This document shows, piece by piece, positions 12,314 through 26,639 of a stretch of 64,000 nt of DNA. Source of the stretch: Allodiplogaster sudhausi (Eukaryota > Nematoda > Chromadorea > Rhabditida > Diplogasteridae). The notes beneath the pieces are model-generated. The model saw nothing but the letters and a program-made list of their open reading frames with translations. It was not told the DNA's origin and did not search any database. A program made the position numbers and the translations under genes. Location: the NCBI GenBank assembly GCA_945643635.1, contig CALZFC010000111.1, positions 510,001 through 574,000 on the forward strand. Reading direction: 5' to 3'. Every line of letters starts with the position of its first letter. Position 1 is the first letter of the stretch.

Positions 12314-15300
12314 ATGTCGCTGAACGAGGAGGACGAGGAGTATATCGCAGAGAGCAGAGATCCCACTCCTGAGCCGTGCTTCGACATTAGCAGCAACAAC
12401 TCCACTCCCGTCTGTACATTCTCAATCCATCTCTCTCTCCCCCCTCTCTCTCTCTCCCCTCTCTCTCTCTCTCTTTCAGAATCGTCATGCTTCACAACAA
12501 AACCAGAGGACCAAGGACAACGAGCGCGTCCCCGACATGCAACTCGGAAGTCAGAGAAAGCCCGCTCTTTCCTTTCCAATTAGTGCTCGGTCTTATCACC
12601 GATTTTGAAAGACGATTAATTTTGTTAATACCTTCTTTGCTCTCCTCTCCCAACTTCTTCTTCCAGCAGTCCAATACTCTCTCTCTCTCTACAGAATGTC
12701 GCTATGTCCGTCTGCACGACAACGTCAACTACGTGGCTTCTGCTCTCGTTCTACGAGGAGAAGGAGACGCAACCGATATTCTCCTGATTCAGGAGGCCAA
12801 GAAGAAGTGCTACGGAAAGTAAGCTGCATTTCAGATTCACAATACAATATAATACAATGTGATATAATGTATGTATGTATACACAACAAAATATTTGTTG
12901 AAGACTTCTAAAAGTAAAATTGTTTTGAGATGGTACGTTCCTGCAGGAAGAGTGGAACCCGGCGAGTCTATTGAGGTTCGTTTCTGTTGTCATTGGTAGT
13001 CTTAGCTGGGGCTCTAAAAAGAAGAAATAGAAAAGTAAAAGAAGATCTCTCAGCACGCAGTGCATCGTGAGATGTACGAAGAGACGGGCTTTCGCTGTGA
13101 AGTTGTCGAGTTGTTGTCCATGCAAGTCCAAGGATCCGGATGGTATCGATTTGCTTTCATCGTCAATGTCACTGGTCAGCATTTTATAATTGTTAAAAAA
13201 AATCTAATATTTGTATCTAAAGAATATAATTCTGTTGATGGTTTTTCTTTAATTTTATAGTGAAATAAAACTTGAAATCCTCTACAAAACAGCAGGTACA
13301 ATAAAGACAAAGCCGGATGAAGAGTCGCTGTGTGCCCAGTGGTTCCCCGTCAAGGATGTCATGGCCAAGAAAGTCGAACTTAGGTTTCCCTATTTCTTGT
13401 AGTTTTTTTCAATATGAACTTTCAACGTTTGAATTTCCGATTCTACTTTTTTCAGAGGAACCGACTTTCTACGATTAGTAGACGAAGCTCTTGCTTATAG
13501 AACTGCTGTTCACTGCCCGGAGGTTACATTTGAGCAGAAATAGTTTAAATTGATTCGGTTGAAAAATACACCAAGCATTCTTCCTCAACCAAATGCTGTG
13601 TTGCAGGTTCCGAAGCTAATGCCAGTGAATGTTAATATGGCGGGAATGTTTGTTGAATTTATGATCTACCGGTATAATTTTAATGCGTGAGTTTTTTTTA
13701 TCTACGTTGCAAAGTTTATTTTTACCACGCTTTGTCTAGATAAAAAATGTGCACCGTCAATGGATTTTTCTATATTATTTTATTTGAAGTGTTATTATGT
13801 TGTTTGAAAACCGTAGAATTAAATTCATTAAATAATATTAATAAGATATTTGAAAGGCAAGGTGAAGTTTTGAAGGAGTAAAGTGGATGTGCTGGTTCAT
13901 CGGTCGGTTCAAGACGAAGAGTCCCTTTCCACCCACGACCAGCCCTTCCCCACTTGCGAATTCGGTTTCGAGTACTTCTTCGCCATGGTCGTCTCCAGAT
14001 GCTACAAGGTCAATCTAATTATTATTTATTTTGTTGTTTTCCTCTCCAAATTTTGCGTAAAATATTCCCTCATAAGGACAACAATGGCCTTTTTTATCAG
14101 GAAGGTCTTCCCTAATAATATTGCTTCCTCACAGTTGCTTCTGACATATGAATCTAGGTGACTTTGAGAATCCTCTCTCTTGATCTTCCCTGTCTTCCCT
14201 GTCAGTTCCATTCAGTTGTCCATCATTAGGACTGCTCTTCTCTTTGTCTTACTTGGCTCATTACTCTTTTTCTTTGGCTCTCTCTCTCTCTCTCTCCTTT
14301 TCTCTCTCTTTCTCTTTCTCTCTCCTTTTCTTAATCTTTCTCTCTCTCTTCCTCTCTCTCTCTTTTTTCCCTCATCTTTTCTCTCTCTCATGACCACAAT
14401 TCTCTCACTTCCCACGGTTCATTCAGCAGGCTGAAATCCATCAGAGGTCTTAGTGTCGCCGATAGACAAATGCGGCAGTGACTTGCCCGCCGTAAATTAA
14501 TGCGGAGACTTTTCTCAGTGGAAAGAGCAGAAATATTTCCATCTTTCTATCGTTGCCGCCGCCATAGGAAAAGTTTGAAAAAAATCACGATTATTCTCTT
14601 AAAGATTTTTCTGATCTGCAATAAAATAAATTACCAAAATCTCTGTTCACCATCCCTTTATTCCATGGGGAAACCTAGAAAGTGGAGAACTGAGGCGGAT
14701 AGATGATCCCCCTCTTTCTGTCCCTTCAATGGAAAGAAAGCCGTGGACAGCCCGCGCTGCCATTCATTCTTCTTCCACCAAAGGGAGAGCTTCACCTTCT
14801 TTCATCTCCACCGTCCGAGAGATAGAAAAAGGCATGGACATGCGCGCACAAGGCGGCTCTTTCTGCGTACTGACAAGATCACAGAGAGACCGAACCGAGA
14901 GAGAGAAGAGATAGCATGGAGACAAGAGAGACAGAGAGAGAGAGAAGAGATCGCACGCAGACTACAGAGGCAGAGATATAGAGAGGACAAGAGATAGCAT
15001 GGAGACAAGAGAGACAGAGAGAGTCAATAGATTGCCCGGAGACAAGAGAATAGAAACAGAATTCCTTTCAATCTCGTTATTTTACTATTCAAAAATAATA
15101 TTATTCAACAAAAACACTTTCATTTGTTTTGGAATTAAAATTGTTGTTACTTTGTTCTGGCAGTTCTTCCTCCTCGCCGGGTCTGCATCTCATCAGCTAC
15201 ATTAGCATAAGGGGGCAGAGCCTTTTGATCTGACAGTTCCCGCAACAGAAGCTAAACCTGGCATTGTCAAGAGGCCCTTCAGGCCTGGATTTGGTCATGG

Positions 15301-16589
15301 AAACAGGATCTCTCCCTTTCTTTAATCTCTCTCTATATCTCGTTCTCTATCTCTCTCTTTATCTCTTTTCTCTCGCTCTCTCAATATCTGCCAGTTTCTC
15401 GTCTTCCCTCTTGGCAGATCAGCCCGTCAGCTCTTCTGGCAGCAATTCCAGGCAGAGACGGATCTCTGCCTGAGGCAGCTTATAAATTGCTCAATTTGGT
15501 GTGAGGGCCACCATGGAGCTAGCAAGGAGTTGTGGTCTACGAAGTGACGGGTCAAGACTGACTGGAGGATTTGGAAATGAAGATAGAGTGCCAGATAGGG
15601 AAAAGAAAGAAATAGAGATTGTGAGGGAGACAGAGAAACAGAGGGAAAGAGAGAGTGAGAGAGCGAGAGAGCGAGAGAGAGAGCGAGAGTGGGTGAAAGA
15701 GAGAATGAGAATGAGAAAATGCGGGACAACAACCTTCCTATCCATGCGCAATTAGTCTGCCCCATGCACTCATTCATATATTCCTCCTGCTGTCAACTTC
15801 AGAATAATCATGAATTAAACTGCTTCAAATACAAAGATTTAAATGGCGTTTCGATTTTTAAGAAAGCGGTTTTGTAAATTTTGTTTGCTAGATAACTTTT
15901 TTTTAAAGAATGTTATCTTGAATAAATATTTTCGTGATGTATCATTGCTCCCCATCTCTTTTTCTCGTCTGCCTACGCCTCCTCTTTTTCTTCTTGATTT
16001 ACAATTGCTTATAGGATCTTCTCTGCTCGCTTCATTGTAAATCAGCAACAGATTGTTTGTTCCATTAGCAGAAGCGAGGGGGCCACCCAGCCATGGCAGA
16101 GAGTAGCTGCAATCTTTACAGCAATAAAAGCATTCTATGCTCCATAAATGCACTGATTTTCGATTTAACCTGCTTTTAACTAGTGATTTTGTTTTATTTG
16201 TAGCATCTGCTGGAGGAGGGTGCTAATGTGGTTTTTGCGCCGTCATCTGTGACACGGATTCGGTGTTTGCCTTCGCCAGAGGAGAGTCCAGCTCATGGAC
16301 TGGCAGTCAGAGTCGCATGTGAACATAAGAAGAGCGCCAGTAAGGCCGCCGTCAGGAGTCCCAGCAGGCATCATTCGTTCTTTCTCGTTCTCTCTCTCTC
16401 TCTCCCTTCTGTTTTCCTTTCTGTCTTAAAATGTCTCCATTCATCTCTTTCCATTAGCTTATATATTATTTGATAAATCGATAACTCATTCATTTGAGAT
16501 ACCACTGGATCTCCGTTGAAAATGTCGAAACGAGAAGGCGACTCCGGATAGACAAGGATCAGTACAGGCCATCTCTTCATCTGCTCTAG
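12314..16589 (+). CDS. Nudix hydrolase, NUDT18 (MTH3)-like
   Basis: Family role (known): NUDT18 hydrolyses 8-oxo-dGDP and related oxidised nucleoside diphosphates. Seen: exons 12314-12409, 12480-12549, 12695-12818, 12930-12975, 13054-13174, 13296-13383, 13456-13522, 13607-13671, 13879-14008, 16204-16367 and 16499-16589 give 353 aa in one frame. The Nudix box GX5EX7REUXEEXGU is intact across three exons: the G of PAGRVEPGESIE, then REMYEETGF. Adjacent NUDT18-like motifs are LLIQEAKKKCYGKWYVPAG and CAQWFPV. The C-terminal half (exons 8-11) is more variable; the last exon reads YHWISVENVETRRRLRID. The exon 10 to 11 link uses a GC donor at 16368 by phase; if unspliced, the frame stops at 16473 instead. 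Intron 9 (2.2 kb) is filled with CT/GA repeats. Confidence 0.82.
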
Positions 16590-16925
16590 GCACTCTTTCC
16601 ACTCTCACACTCTCTCTTCCTCTCTCTCTCTCTCTCTCTCTCTCCGCTCCTCTCTCACTCTCACACTCTCTCGCTCTCTCACTCTCTTTCTTATTTTCCT
16701 ACGTCGCTATGTTTGAATAGAAATACTGGCGAAGAATAAAATAAGTATGATGATGAATCGTCCGGTTGTCATGCTCCTTGCCTTCTTTGCCTTCTCATAG
16801 TGAGAATGCCCGCTGGCTCGGCTCCGTTTTGCATTTCCTTGGAAATTAAATGACCTGTTTGTAGATTGCATAGACTCCATCTGTAATGATTAACTTTCTA
16901 CTTCCGGACGCTCCTCCCTGTCCTC

Positions 16926-16977
<52 letters not shown>

Positions 16978-19235
16978 CTGCCAGCTTTCCCTTCTCATTT
17001 CATCTCAAGCTTTCTTATGTTTGTTTCTTACTATCCCTTTCTGATAATGTAAGTGACTTTTCGATGGAGAAGGTCTTTTGAAGTGTTTCCTTTGCATTTC
17101 GAGTGAGAGAATTCTACGCCAAATGATGCATAAATTACTCAGACTTCGTCGTTTTCCAAGACATGTCGAACATAGTACGAAATGGGCTAAGCAATTTGAA
17201 ATATTCTCACTACTGAACTAAAATAATCTTGGCATGTAAAGTCCAAGAAAATCTCAATGTCGAGTGTGGAGAAAGAGTGAAGATAAAGAGAAAAAAGTGA
17301 AAGGGAGAGTGATTGAAGAGATTGAAGAGAAACGAAGGCAGCTGCAGCCTCCAGGGGAATCTTACCATTCCTCAAGCTTCTCATGCCTCTCTCTTCCCTC
17401 TCTATTCTCAAAATGCATGTACACTTATTCTTAATCTCTCTTATTCTGGTTAATATTTTAATCTCTTTCTATCTTGCAATCTCTCTGTGCACCAACTGCA
17501 ATCTATCTCTAGCATCACTCATCCTTCTCTCTAGATCTCTCATGTCTCTAACTCTCTCAAGGATGGGCATCAATAAATATCCAATGGCAGTTAGGAATCA
17601 GCGAGAGAGTGCTCTGATCGGAGAGAGTGCAGAGACAAAGCAGAAGCCGTAGATCACTTTAGTGTGATTGTCTGAGAGGGATATCGAAAGGAAGAGAAAG
17701 AGAAAAAGAGACTGGCGACTTGTGGTAGGCAGCTACACACTTCGCGCATTCACAATGACGGGTAACTTTGTCATCAATGGATAAGACATGATAACCGACT
17801 AGAACTCTCAGGAACATTCTATCTATTCACTTTATTCATGATACATATTTGCACGCGCATATGTATGTAGAATGCAAGAAGAAAAATTTAGGTTGAGAAA
17901 TGACTTGAAGACAGAGAGCATATGAAGGAGAAAGCAGATTAAGAACGAATACAGATGGTTGACATGAAGGAGAGGAGAGAGAGAGAGATAGAGAGATAGA
18001 GAGAAAGAGAGAGAGAGAGAGAAAGAGAGATAGAGAGAAAGAGAGAGAGAGAGAGAAAGAGAGAGCGAGAGAAAAAGAAAGCCAAGAAGAAGGCCGGAGT
18101 GAGTGATGTGGATAAATCAGCCGTAGCTTGTCTTGCTGTCCTCTACCCTCTTCCTTCTCTCCCTCTCCGCATATGGAAGACTGGCCCTCCTCTGCAGTGA
18201 CAACTGACATGAGGCTGCTCCAGTCTTTCGGGGCACGACCCTTGGGACTTTTGGAAAGAAAACCCAAGTTCCCTTATTCTCCGACTTCACCACTGTGCAT
18301 TAGGCAATTGCACCAGGAGGAATCCAGTGATTGTGACAACAGAAGAAGAGTTGGAAGTGAGAATGGAGGTGGTGAGAAACGGAGTAGCAGAGAGAAGTGG
18401 CAACATTGTTGAAGGTGGTCGGTTTTGAGTTTGGAAGAGATCGAGACTGTGAAGAAGGAAGAATGGCAGGGAACAAAAGAAAGAAGAAGAATTGCATTAG
18501 CAACTGCGGCTCGTCTTCCTCCTCGCACCCGCCGAACATTTCTTCTCTCGCAGAAGATTCCCGCACACAAAAAGTTGTGTGAGAAGAGAAAATTGAAGCA
18601 GCAACAATGGCAGCCCTGATCTCTCTCCTCTCTCTGCCTCGCTCTCCATCCAGAGAAGGCAATATCTGATGAGGAGAAGACAGGATCTGCCAGAGCCGCG
18701 GCTGTGACCTTCCACTCCTCTCTTTATCTACGCACATCTTTCACTCACTCGTTCATCAACCGTCTGATCACAACGGACAGAGAGTCCATACTGTAATGAG
18801 AGGGCAGAGAAGCAGAGCAGCCACGAAGTTCTCTCTCTCTCACTCACTCGTCTTCCAATATCTCTCTCTCTCTCTCTCGTCTTCCCCTATCTCTCTCTCT
18901 CTCTCTTTTTCCCTCTCCTCCATCTCTCTCCTTGGCCGCGCGGCTGCCGATGATGGATGCTTGGGGCGACGTTGCAGGATAAGAGGCGCCTTCTGATAAA
19001 CGAACATAAGAGAGAGAGAGCATGCGTGACAAGGAGACACAGAGAAAGACGGGAAATGAGGAAGGGAGTAAGAAGACAGAGATTCACTGCGAAGAAGGCG
19101 GTAAATGAGACTAGGGGGAGATAGAGAGAAAGGAGTAAGAAAAAGAATGTGTCAATGAGATCGCGAAGTGCTGTTGCGGTAGAGAGGGAGAGAAAGTAGA
19201 AGAGAGAGAGAAAGAGAGAGAGATGGAAAAGATGA

Positions 19236-19275
<40 letters not shown>

Positions 19276-19443
19276 CTGCTGGTTCTGCCGGCCGCTGATT
19301 AGGCCCCGCCCACTTGTCGGTCGTCTTCTCCCTCGTGGCGGCGCTGCTCGGCCTGCGAGTTCCGCTGGCTATTTCGGAAGTCGTTAAACGAGATTGAAAC
19401 AACGTTCCACTCTGCCTACCGTAGTCCCTCCACTACGGTAGCC
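16590..19443. other. Intergenic, CT/GA-repeat-rich; no gene seen
   Basis: Contains (CT)n at 16617-16650 and 16930-16975, GA tracts at 17970-18070 and 19200-19272, and short unique islands. No exon with splice-consistent coding potential recognised. Confidence 0.5.
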
Positions 19444-20312
19444 ATGGCATCTGGCATACTGTACTCTTTGCTGTTCTCTCCCCTCCTCGTCCAGTCTCTC
19501 ATCATCTCTGATGGCCGTCGTCCTCTCACTCGAGTGAAGTGCGAGCCCATCGACGTGGACATCTGCAGAGATCTTCCGTACAACGTCACAAGGTCTATTC
19601 TGCTAATTTATAACTCTGGTTACAAAAAATTCTGGACAAATTATTAATTATCTTCCTTTATGAGAACTACATATTCCTGATTTATACGCACCTACGCAGG
19701 CGTCTCTCGCTTTTACTATTAAAATCATGTTTTTTTGTGTCTTTTTTGTGTCCAATTACTTTTCTCACATCTTTCCTCGCTAATGTTTTTATGCTCATTT
19801 CTCAACGCGCGAACGGGAACCACACGCCAGTCCACCCTTTCTCGGCTTGTCTTCGCACTTCCAGTCGGCGTATTAATAATCGATTTGATTCGGTCTGAGC
19901 AGGCGAGATAGAGAGAGAAAGAGAGAGCGAGAGATAGAGAGATAGAGAGATAAAAGACTGAGAAGCTATCACTGTTGTCTGTGCTGCTGTTTAAGACGTA
20001 GACAGCGATGACTGATTTCATAAAAGATCGGCTGAGTGTGAAGCAAAAGGGAAGGAAAGGAGCAGAGAGACATTGTCTTCTGGCTTCTGAATGCGGAGTG
20101 GAGATGATCTATGAAGTGTAGAGAGAATGAGATTAGAAAGAGAGGAGAGAAAGATAGGAGAGAGAGATAGGAGAGAAGGAGGGGAGAGAGAGAGGGAGAG
20201 AGAGACATTTCTGTTGCTGACGAAGCCTCGTCGTGCCTTGCTCTGTACATCATTTGCCCTTTCTAATGCTCTGTCTTATTCTATCTTTCTCACCCCCCCC
20301 TCTCCGTATCTT

Positions 20313-20343
<31 letters not shown>

Positions 20344-22117
20344 GTTCTCTCTCTCTCTCTGTCTCTCTCTTTCACACTTTTTCCTCTTCCCATCCTTTTT
20401 CGGTCATCACCACAGATGCTTCTCGTCTTCCTGCATGTCGCTCCATTCATTCCTCATTCATTTGAGTTGTCCTCTCGAGTGCTGGCAGAAGTGTTTGCCG
20501 GGTCACTGCCTGAGCCTCCTGGCACCTGTGCATAATCCGAGAAGAGGCAGAGAGTGCGGAGAGAAGTGGCACCAGTTCATATATGAGCAGGGTAGTTGAT
20601 CCTATCTGGAAAGGCAAGGAGACGCGAGAGCCAGGCAGTGGAGCAATCAGAAGACTGGCAACATTGGCAAGAAGTCCAGAAGGGAGAATTGCAAGAAAAA
20701 CAACTGCATCAGCCTTTCAAAGTCTTCTCCTCATACTTTAACAGAACCCTTCCGCCTCTTTCGGTCTGAAGGACGCTGTTCCTCTTCACTTTCTTCACTT
20801 CTCATTTCTCTCGCCTACTCTTTTTTCCCGCCATCTCCGCTATGCTCTGCCACCGTTCCAACTGTTTCTTTTTGCCTTTTTCCGCCATATGATCTGGGTT
20901 ATAGCATACTACTCTATGCCTCTTTGCTCAGCTTCAAATATTACTTGAGATAGTCGCGCTTCTGCTTGGTCTCCCTGTTATGCGACTAAAACTGGCCGCC
21001 TCCCTTCTAGTAAAGAATGCAAAAGCTGACATCTATCTGTTGCTCTTTCTCTCTCTTTCATTCTCCACTCCCTTTCCCGCTCACTCTCTCTTTATTTCTC
21101 TCTCTAGCATCTTTCTCTCTCTAGCACTCTCTTCTCACCATGCTCCTTCGCCGGTCTCTGGTTATCTCATCCCGAGTGCACTCATTACCATTGCCACTGA
21201 CGCCAGCAGATGCTTCTTCCGTCCTCCTCATTGAGATGCTAATAAAGGGAGAGGATACTGTTATCAGGCAGAGAGATTGAGAGAGATACATGTATAAAGA
21301 TAGAGGGAGATGGAGGGAACTAGAGATAGAGAGTGACGTTGTATTGAGAGAGACAGCGAGGGAGAACAGACAATGAGAATGAAAGCGTACTGATAAGCAT
21401 GGAGGAACGAGCCTGTGCTGAATGGAAACAGGATGCGTGCCTCAGGTAGCTGCATGGAATACTAAATGATAAGAGATGTAGTAGAAAGTAGAAACGGGAA
21501 GTTTGGTCCTCCACTGGCAAAGAGAAAGGACTTGAGAAAAGGTGCGAATAAGAAAAAAGAATGAGCCGTCCAGATAGGATGGGAATAATGGAGTTGAACG
21601 GACTCCTTCATGGTTGTTGCTCTTTCTTGTCTTCCTTTCTTTCAGTGCTGAATTGGCAGCCGACATCTCATTCTCACTGTCATTCTCATGAGAGGGCGGC
21701 CGTGCAAAAGGGATTATTCAAATGTGCATGTGCTTGCATTCACTGCGAGGGCGACAAAGGAAAACATTTTGATTTGGCCGAGAGGCACGCGACCATACTT
21801 ACGAGCCGTATCATCTCATCTCTCATCTCTCTCTCTCTCTCTCTCTCTGTCCCTCTCTTTCTCTTCACTTCTCTTTTCTCCCTCTCTCTCGCTTTCTCTT
21901 CTCTCTCTCTATCACCTTCTCTAAGAGAGAAGCATCAAAAAGCGCTAAGTGTGGCGCGGAGGAGAGGGCAAGTGCAAGTGGATGAGGAGCACTTCTTTCT
22001 TTCTCTCTCTTCACCATATCATCCAATCTCTCCCTTCTTCTCTCCACCAACCGCAGCCATTTGGCGCAATTAAGTGAATGAGCAAATGAGTGGGGCACAC
22101 ACACATTGAACCTCTCT

Positions 22118-22159
<42 letters not shown>

Positions 22160-22641
22160 TCTCTCTCTCTCTCGCTCACTTTCTCTCGCTCTTTCTATCT
22201 CTGTCTTACTTCCAGACATTTTTGAACATTCCTCTATTCTGAATCATTCTCTTGCACCTCGAGGGCCTCACTTATTGGAGTGTAACTAGTGATTTTCAGT
22301 GTGAATGGAGTGACTTCATTGTCATGCCTCATGGCAGAAGAAGAGGTTGATTCCTTCTCTTGGTTGATTCCGGCCGCTTCTTAGGCTTCTTCACCCGCTT
22401 CTCTCGACCGATAATATATCAATGTGTGCGTCTGCCAACCAGAGATAACGAAAGAGAGCGAGAGAGAGGGAGAAAGAGAGAAAGAACGGAGAGGGAAGAG
22501 AAAGAGAGACAAAGAGGAGAGGAAAAGACATGGACAGAGGAGAGGGAGAGGAAGCCTTCCTTCTGTCTGGACAGAGTTGCCGGGCCGCCTAGTCGCCTTC
22601 CTTCCTGTCCGCTATCAATTCATCGCTCTGGTCGCCATCTC

Positions 22642-22682
<41 letters not shown>

Positions 22683-24963
22683 TTTCTGACTCTCGTTCTC
22701 TATCGTTCTCTTTTCCTTCTCTCTCACCCTTCCCTCTCTCTTTCTCCCTTCTCTCTCTCCCTCTCTCTCTCTCGTATTTCTTTTTGAATGCTGTCGTGAT
22801 CACAGCTTTTGCCACCACATGCAGTGGCTATCTTCTTCCTCTTCTTTTGTCTATCATTCACCCGCTTTTCCAATTGTATCAGAAAGTAGGGAAGTGCCAG
22901 CAGAAATTGTCACATAAACAGTAGACAGTAATGGATTGGATATGAGAAGGGGAGAGTACACATGTGCTAAAGAAGGGAATAAACAGGTCTGCGATAAAGA
23001 GAGAAATATATAGTTTCGGAGACGAATATGCCATTTGCAGTTTTCCGAATTTGGCTGGCGACGAGACGAAGAAGGACGCAGCGGACGCCCTTTCCACCTT
23101 CGACCCTCTCATCAATGTCCAGTGCTCCACTCAACTTCGCTTCTTCCTCTGTTCCGTCTACTTTCCAATGTGTAATGAAAAGGTTATATTTTGATCTTTT
23201 AATATTAGCAGTCTGCTAAAGCATTTCCTTTCATAATTAGAGAAGCCGGCTATTGAAAAGAATTTAACTTTTCTAAGGTGGCGTTGCCAATTGGTCCGTG
23301 CCGCCCGCTGTGCGAATCAGTACGAGACCGTTGTCTGCCACTCCTCAAAGACTTTGGCTTCCCCTGGCCTTCCATGATGAACTGCTCGCGCTTCCCCTTG
23401 GAGAACAACAACGAGGCGATGTGCATGAGGGGGCCGGGAGGGGACGACGGAGGGGCGGCTGCCCCCGTCGGAGGGACTGTCCCTCTTCATATCGACGACT
23501 CTGCTGAACTGCATCCTCATCATGCGCATTCTCATCCGATTCATCGGCACCATGGTATGACATCTAAGAACACTCCTCTGGATGAGTCTCTCATTCTCGA
23601 GAATTCAGATCATCCTTCGGCGACTGCGCAAGAACTGGAGCGAATGCGTGTTGATCTTCACCGAACGGGGGACATCCGACCCTCAGGAGGTTACAATTAT
23701 TAATACAGCTTGTCCTGAGACTGCACCATGGGGCGCAAAAATATTTGTCTACCAGATATTACTATTATATAAAAAAAATGTCCAAATATAAACTTAGATG
23801 ATAGTATCAAAATTATCAAACATTTATTTTGTAACTACATACATATGTACATACATGCTTAGAACAATTTAAAACATTGCAACATTTGCAAGCAGATACA
23901 AGCTGCTTTTTTATTTAGAAAGAATGATTTTAGATATTCGCGGCAATATAAAAATTTTGAAGAAAAATATTTTAATTACCCTTTCCCTTGTGGTTGGGTC
24001 TCTCATTGTCAGACAGGCATTCTAAGAATAGGCAGTGCTTTTCTTTCCAACCGTATTCAGTAATGCGATGAATAATGTAACTTTCTAAGGAGGGAGATCG
24101 ATGGCTCGAACTCGCTTCGGACAGTGTCCGAGTGAGCATGTGTATGTCAACCGATCTGCCGCCTGCATTCCTTCCTGCTCCGCCACCCAAGGCATCCCTC
24201 GCGTAAGACTTCCTTTTCACTTTGTAATCGGTATTTAAACATTTTTGTTTTAAAACATATTTGTATACCTTAATGATTATTGAGTGTGTAATGTTGAGTC
24301 TGATCGGGAGGCGTCCTCGACTGCTCTCTTCGTGCTTTCTCTCATCTCTGTCGTCATGACTTCCGTCTGCGTTGTCACTTGCATCAGCAGAAGGTTAGCA
24401 TACTTGTAATATTTAAGTTTAAATCGGAATACGAAATGAAGTTGGAATGAATGTGGAGAGTGTATTTGAGAGCGGAGCGGCCCGTTCCAATGCCCGAGGC
24501 TTCTCTCCTCGCCTGCTCATGTGCATTCGCCGTCTCCTCCATCGTCTATCTCTTCTCTCTTCTCTATCGTGACCAGGTTTCATTAATTAATTCCTCATTA
24601 AAAATAAGCTCATGATATAGACATTATTAGGGACCATTTGAAGTGGAAAATGTTGTAGAGTAAACTTTTCGCAGAACCAATCATAAATGAGTAAATATGC
24701 AGATAGCGTGCCTGCCGTACGGATCCTCGCCCGCCACTCGCCTCTTCGTTGTGCCCGGCCAGTCCCACTCGGCCTGCACTACCGCCGCGTCCCTTCTCTT
24801 CTACTTTGGCACGGCCGGCCGTCTCTGGTGGCTCCTCGTTGCTCTCTCCTGGAAGTCGGCCGCTTCTCCCAACAATCAAATAGTATGTTTCCCCCCCCTC
24901 TCCCTCTCATTCTCTCTCTCCCTCTTCTCTCTCCCTCTCATTCTCTCTCTCTCTCTTTCTCTC

Positions 24964-25006
<43 letters not shown>

Positions 25007-26052
25007 TAATGGCCTCACAGGAGCGTGTGCGTGTGCAGTGTTCGATGATGGCGTGGGCCCTTCCCCTGCTGGCCGTGATGGCTGCTTTGATCTCTCGCAG
25101 CGTGGCCGCTGATCCTCTTTCTGGCATTTGTCTCGTTGGTGCCGCAAACCGGGTCAGCATTCTTCTACTTTCATTTTCCATTAGCATTTGATCTACATTT
25201 TTATTTTATATTGTCGTTTGTTCTTCTGCGTAGAAGAGACCATTTTGCAGACGCACGACAGCGTGTTCATCCTGCTGCGCGAGATTGTGCTGGTGATCGG
25301 TTGCCTTCTCCCTCTCCTCTGCGGCTGCCTCCTCCGTCTCTCCGCCGCTCGCCCTCCCGGCTGCCCCTCTCAGCCTGCTCAGCAGCAGCTGGTCATGGGC
25401 GGTGGGCAGCCGCTGTCTCTGCCCTCCTCCAACTCCTCGTCCATCTACGGAGTCATTGGCGCTCTCTATCCCATCGCCGCCATCTTCTATATGTTCGTAT
25501 ATCTTTTATATTGTTTCGTCAGTTCCATCGTAATCCCATATCCTGATTATAAACTGAAAATGATTCCAGGCTGTCCTTCGGTCACGATGTTGTTCAGCCC
25601 TCGCTTGCTTGGCATCGGTCAGAGCCGTTTTTTTTCATTCACTGTAGAAGTTCCAATTTATTATTTATTATATTTTCTTGTCTTAAGGTCTTGGAATGTG
25701 GTGTCGGCACTGAAGATTCTGATGGATCCGCTTCTGGGAGTGACCGCTGCAGCTGCATGCTTCTTCACTACTCTACGGGAGATCTTTGCGTCCGTGAGGT
25801 TTGAGAGAGAGAGAAAGAGAGAGAGAGAGAAGAGAGTGAGAGAAAGAGAAGGAAAGGGAGAGAGAGAGCATGAGACATATACCAGATGGAGTTCTTGTGT
25901 TCAGGTCTCCAGTGGCAGAGAAAGTGGGCTACATGGCAGCGGTGCCTGCCGTGCCCCGCATCCCCCAGCCCGCCATCCCTTGCAGCGAGCCTCCTCTCCA
26001 TTCACGCTCTCTCCACACTTACACCTCCACCCCTCGAAACACTCTTTGCTAG
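19444..26052 (+). CDS. Frizzled-family Wnt receptor, complete, 611 aa
   Basis: Family role (known): Frizzleds are seven-helix plasma-membrane receptors binding Wnt through an extracellular cysteine-rich domain (CRD). Seen: 13 exons (19444-19592, 23041-23182, 23278-23554, 23609-23689, 24090-24202, 24299-24393, 24459-24576, 24703-24882, 25021-25152, 25251-25492, 25570-25617, 25688-25798, 25905-26052) sum to an intact frame. A signal peptide ([20 protein letters not shown]) precedes the CRD with all ten cysteines: [60 protein letters not shown] His-rich linker and the membrane-proximal [18 protein letters not shown] follow, then seven helices (TM3 contains [12 protein letters not shown]; the EC2-like loop has [10 protein letters not shown]). 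The cytoplasmic tail lacks the usual KTxxxW motif. Intron 1 is 3.4 kb, full of CT/GA repeats. Subfamily (Fz4- or Fz9/10-like) is uncertain. Confidence 0.9.
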
Positions 26053-26639
26053 ACTCTCCCCCTTGTCCAGCATTCAAACAAGGTTTCTCTTATTCAATGA
26101 TTTGCATTAGATTAGCATTCAGTCATGAGATTGTACACATTTACATTAGTTTAATATTTAAACTAAATATCCATTCATTCATCACACATTCTTGCCATTT
26201 TTGTCGATTTACTGCATATTTGCAAGCCTCCTGCCAAGTGGTGAGCCTAGCTGCATCTTCATGAAAGAAGCTTTGGAAGTGTGCAATTGGTCTTGTTAAT
26301 CATCGACAAACATTAATCATACGAGGTTGCTAAATGAATAACCACCTTTTTGTTGCACTTTTGCACTTATTCCATCAATTTTCCAAAGCCATTCATTTAT
26401 GGTATGTTTCAATTATTACTGCTCTCATGATGTACATAGATAGAGACTATTACTGGCTCATGACAAGGTTCCACTCTCTTCCAGATGAAGCGGCTCTCTC
26501 TGCTATTAGTTGATGTTGTTTTGCTTGCATTCAATACAGCCAATCAATTCATACTTCGTGTGTACCACATGGCATTCGAAGATGGAAAATGAAGTAAGAA
26601 TAGGAGAGTTAGCCTGGATTCCTAAGCTATTCCATAACA

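Noticed and set aside
18274..18737. Minus-strand frame of about 145 aa at 18.3-18.7 kb
   Set aside because: No motif, no splice context and low-complexity composition; overlapping frames of similar length exist on the other strand.
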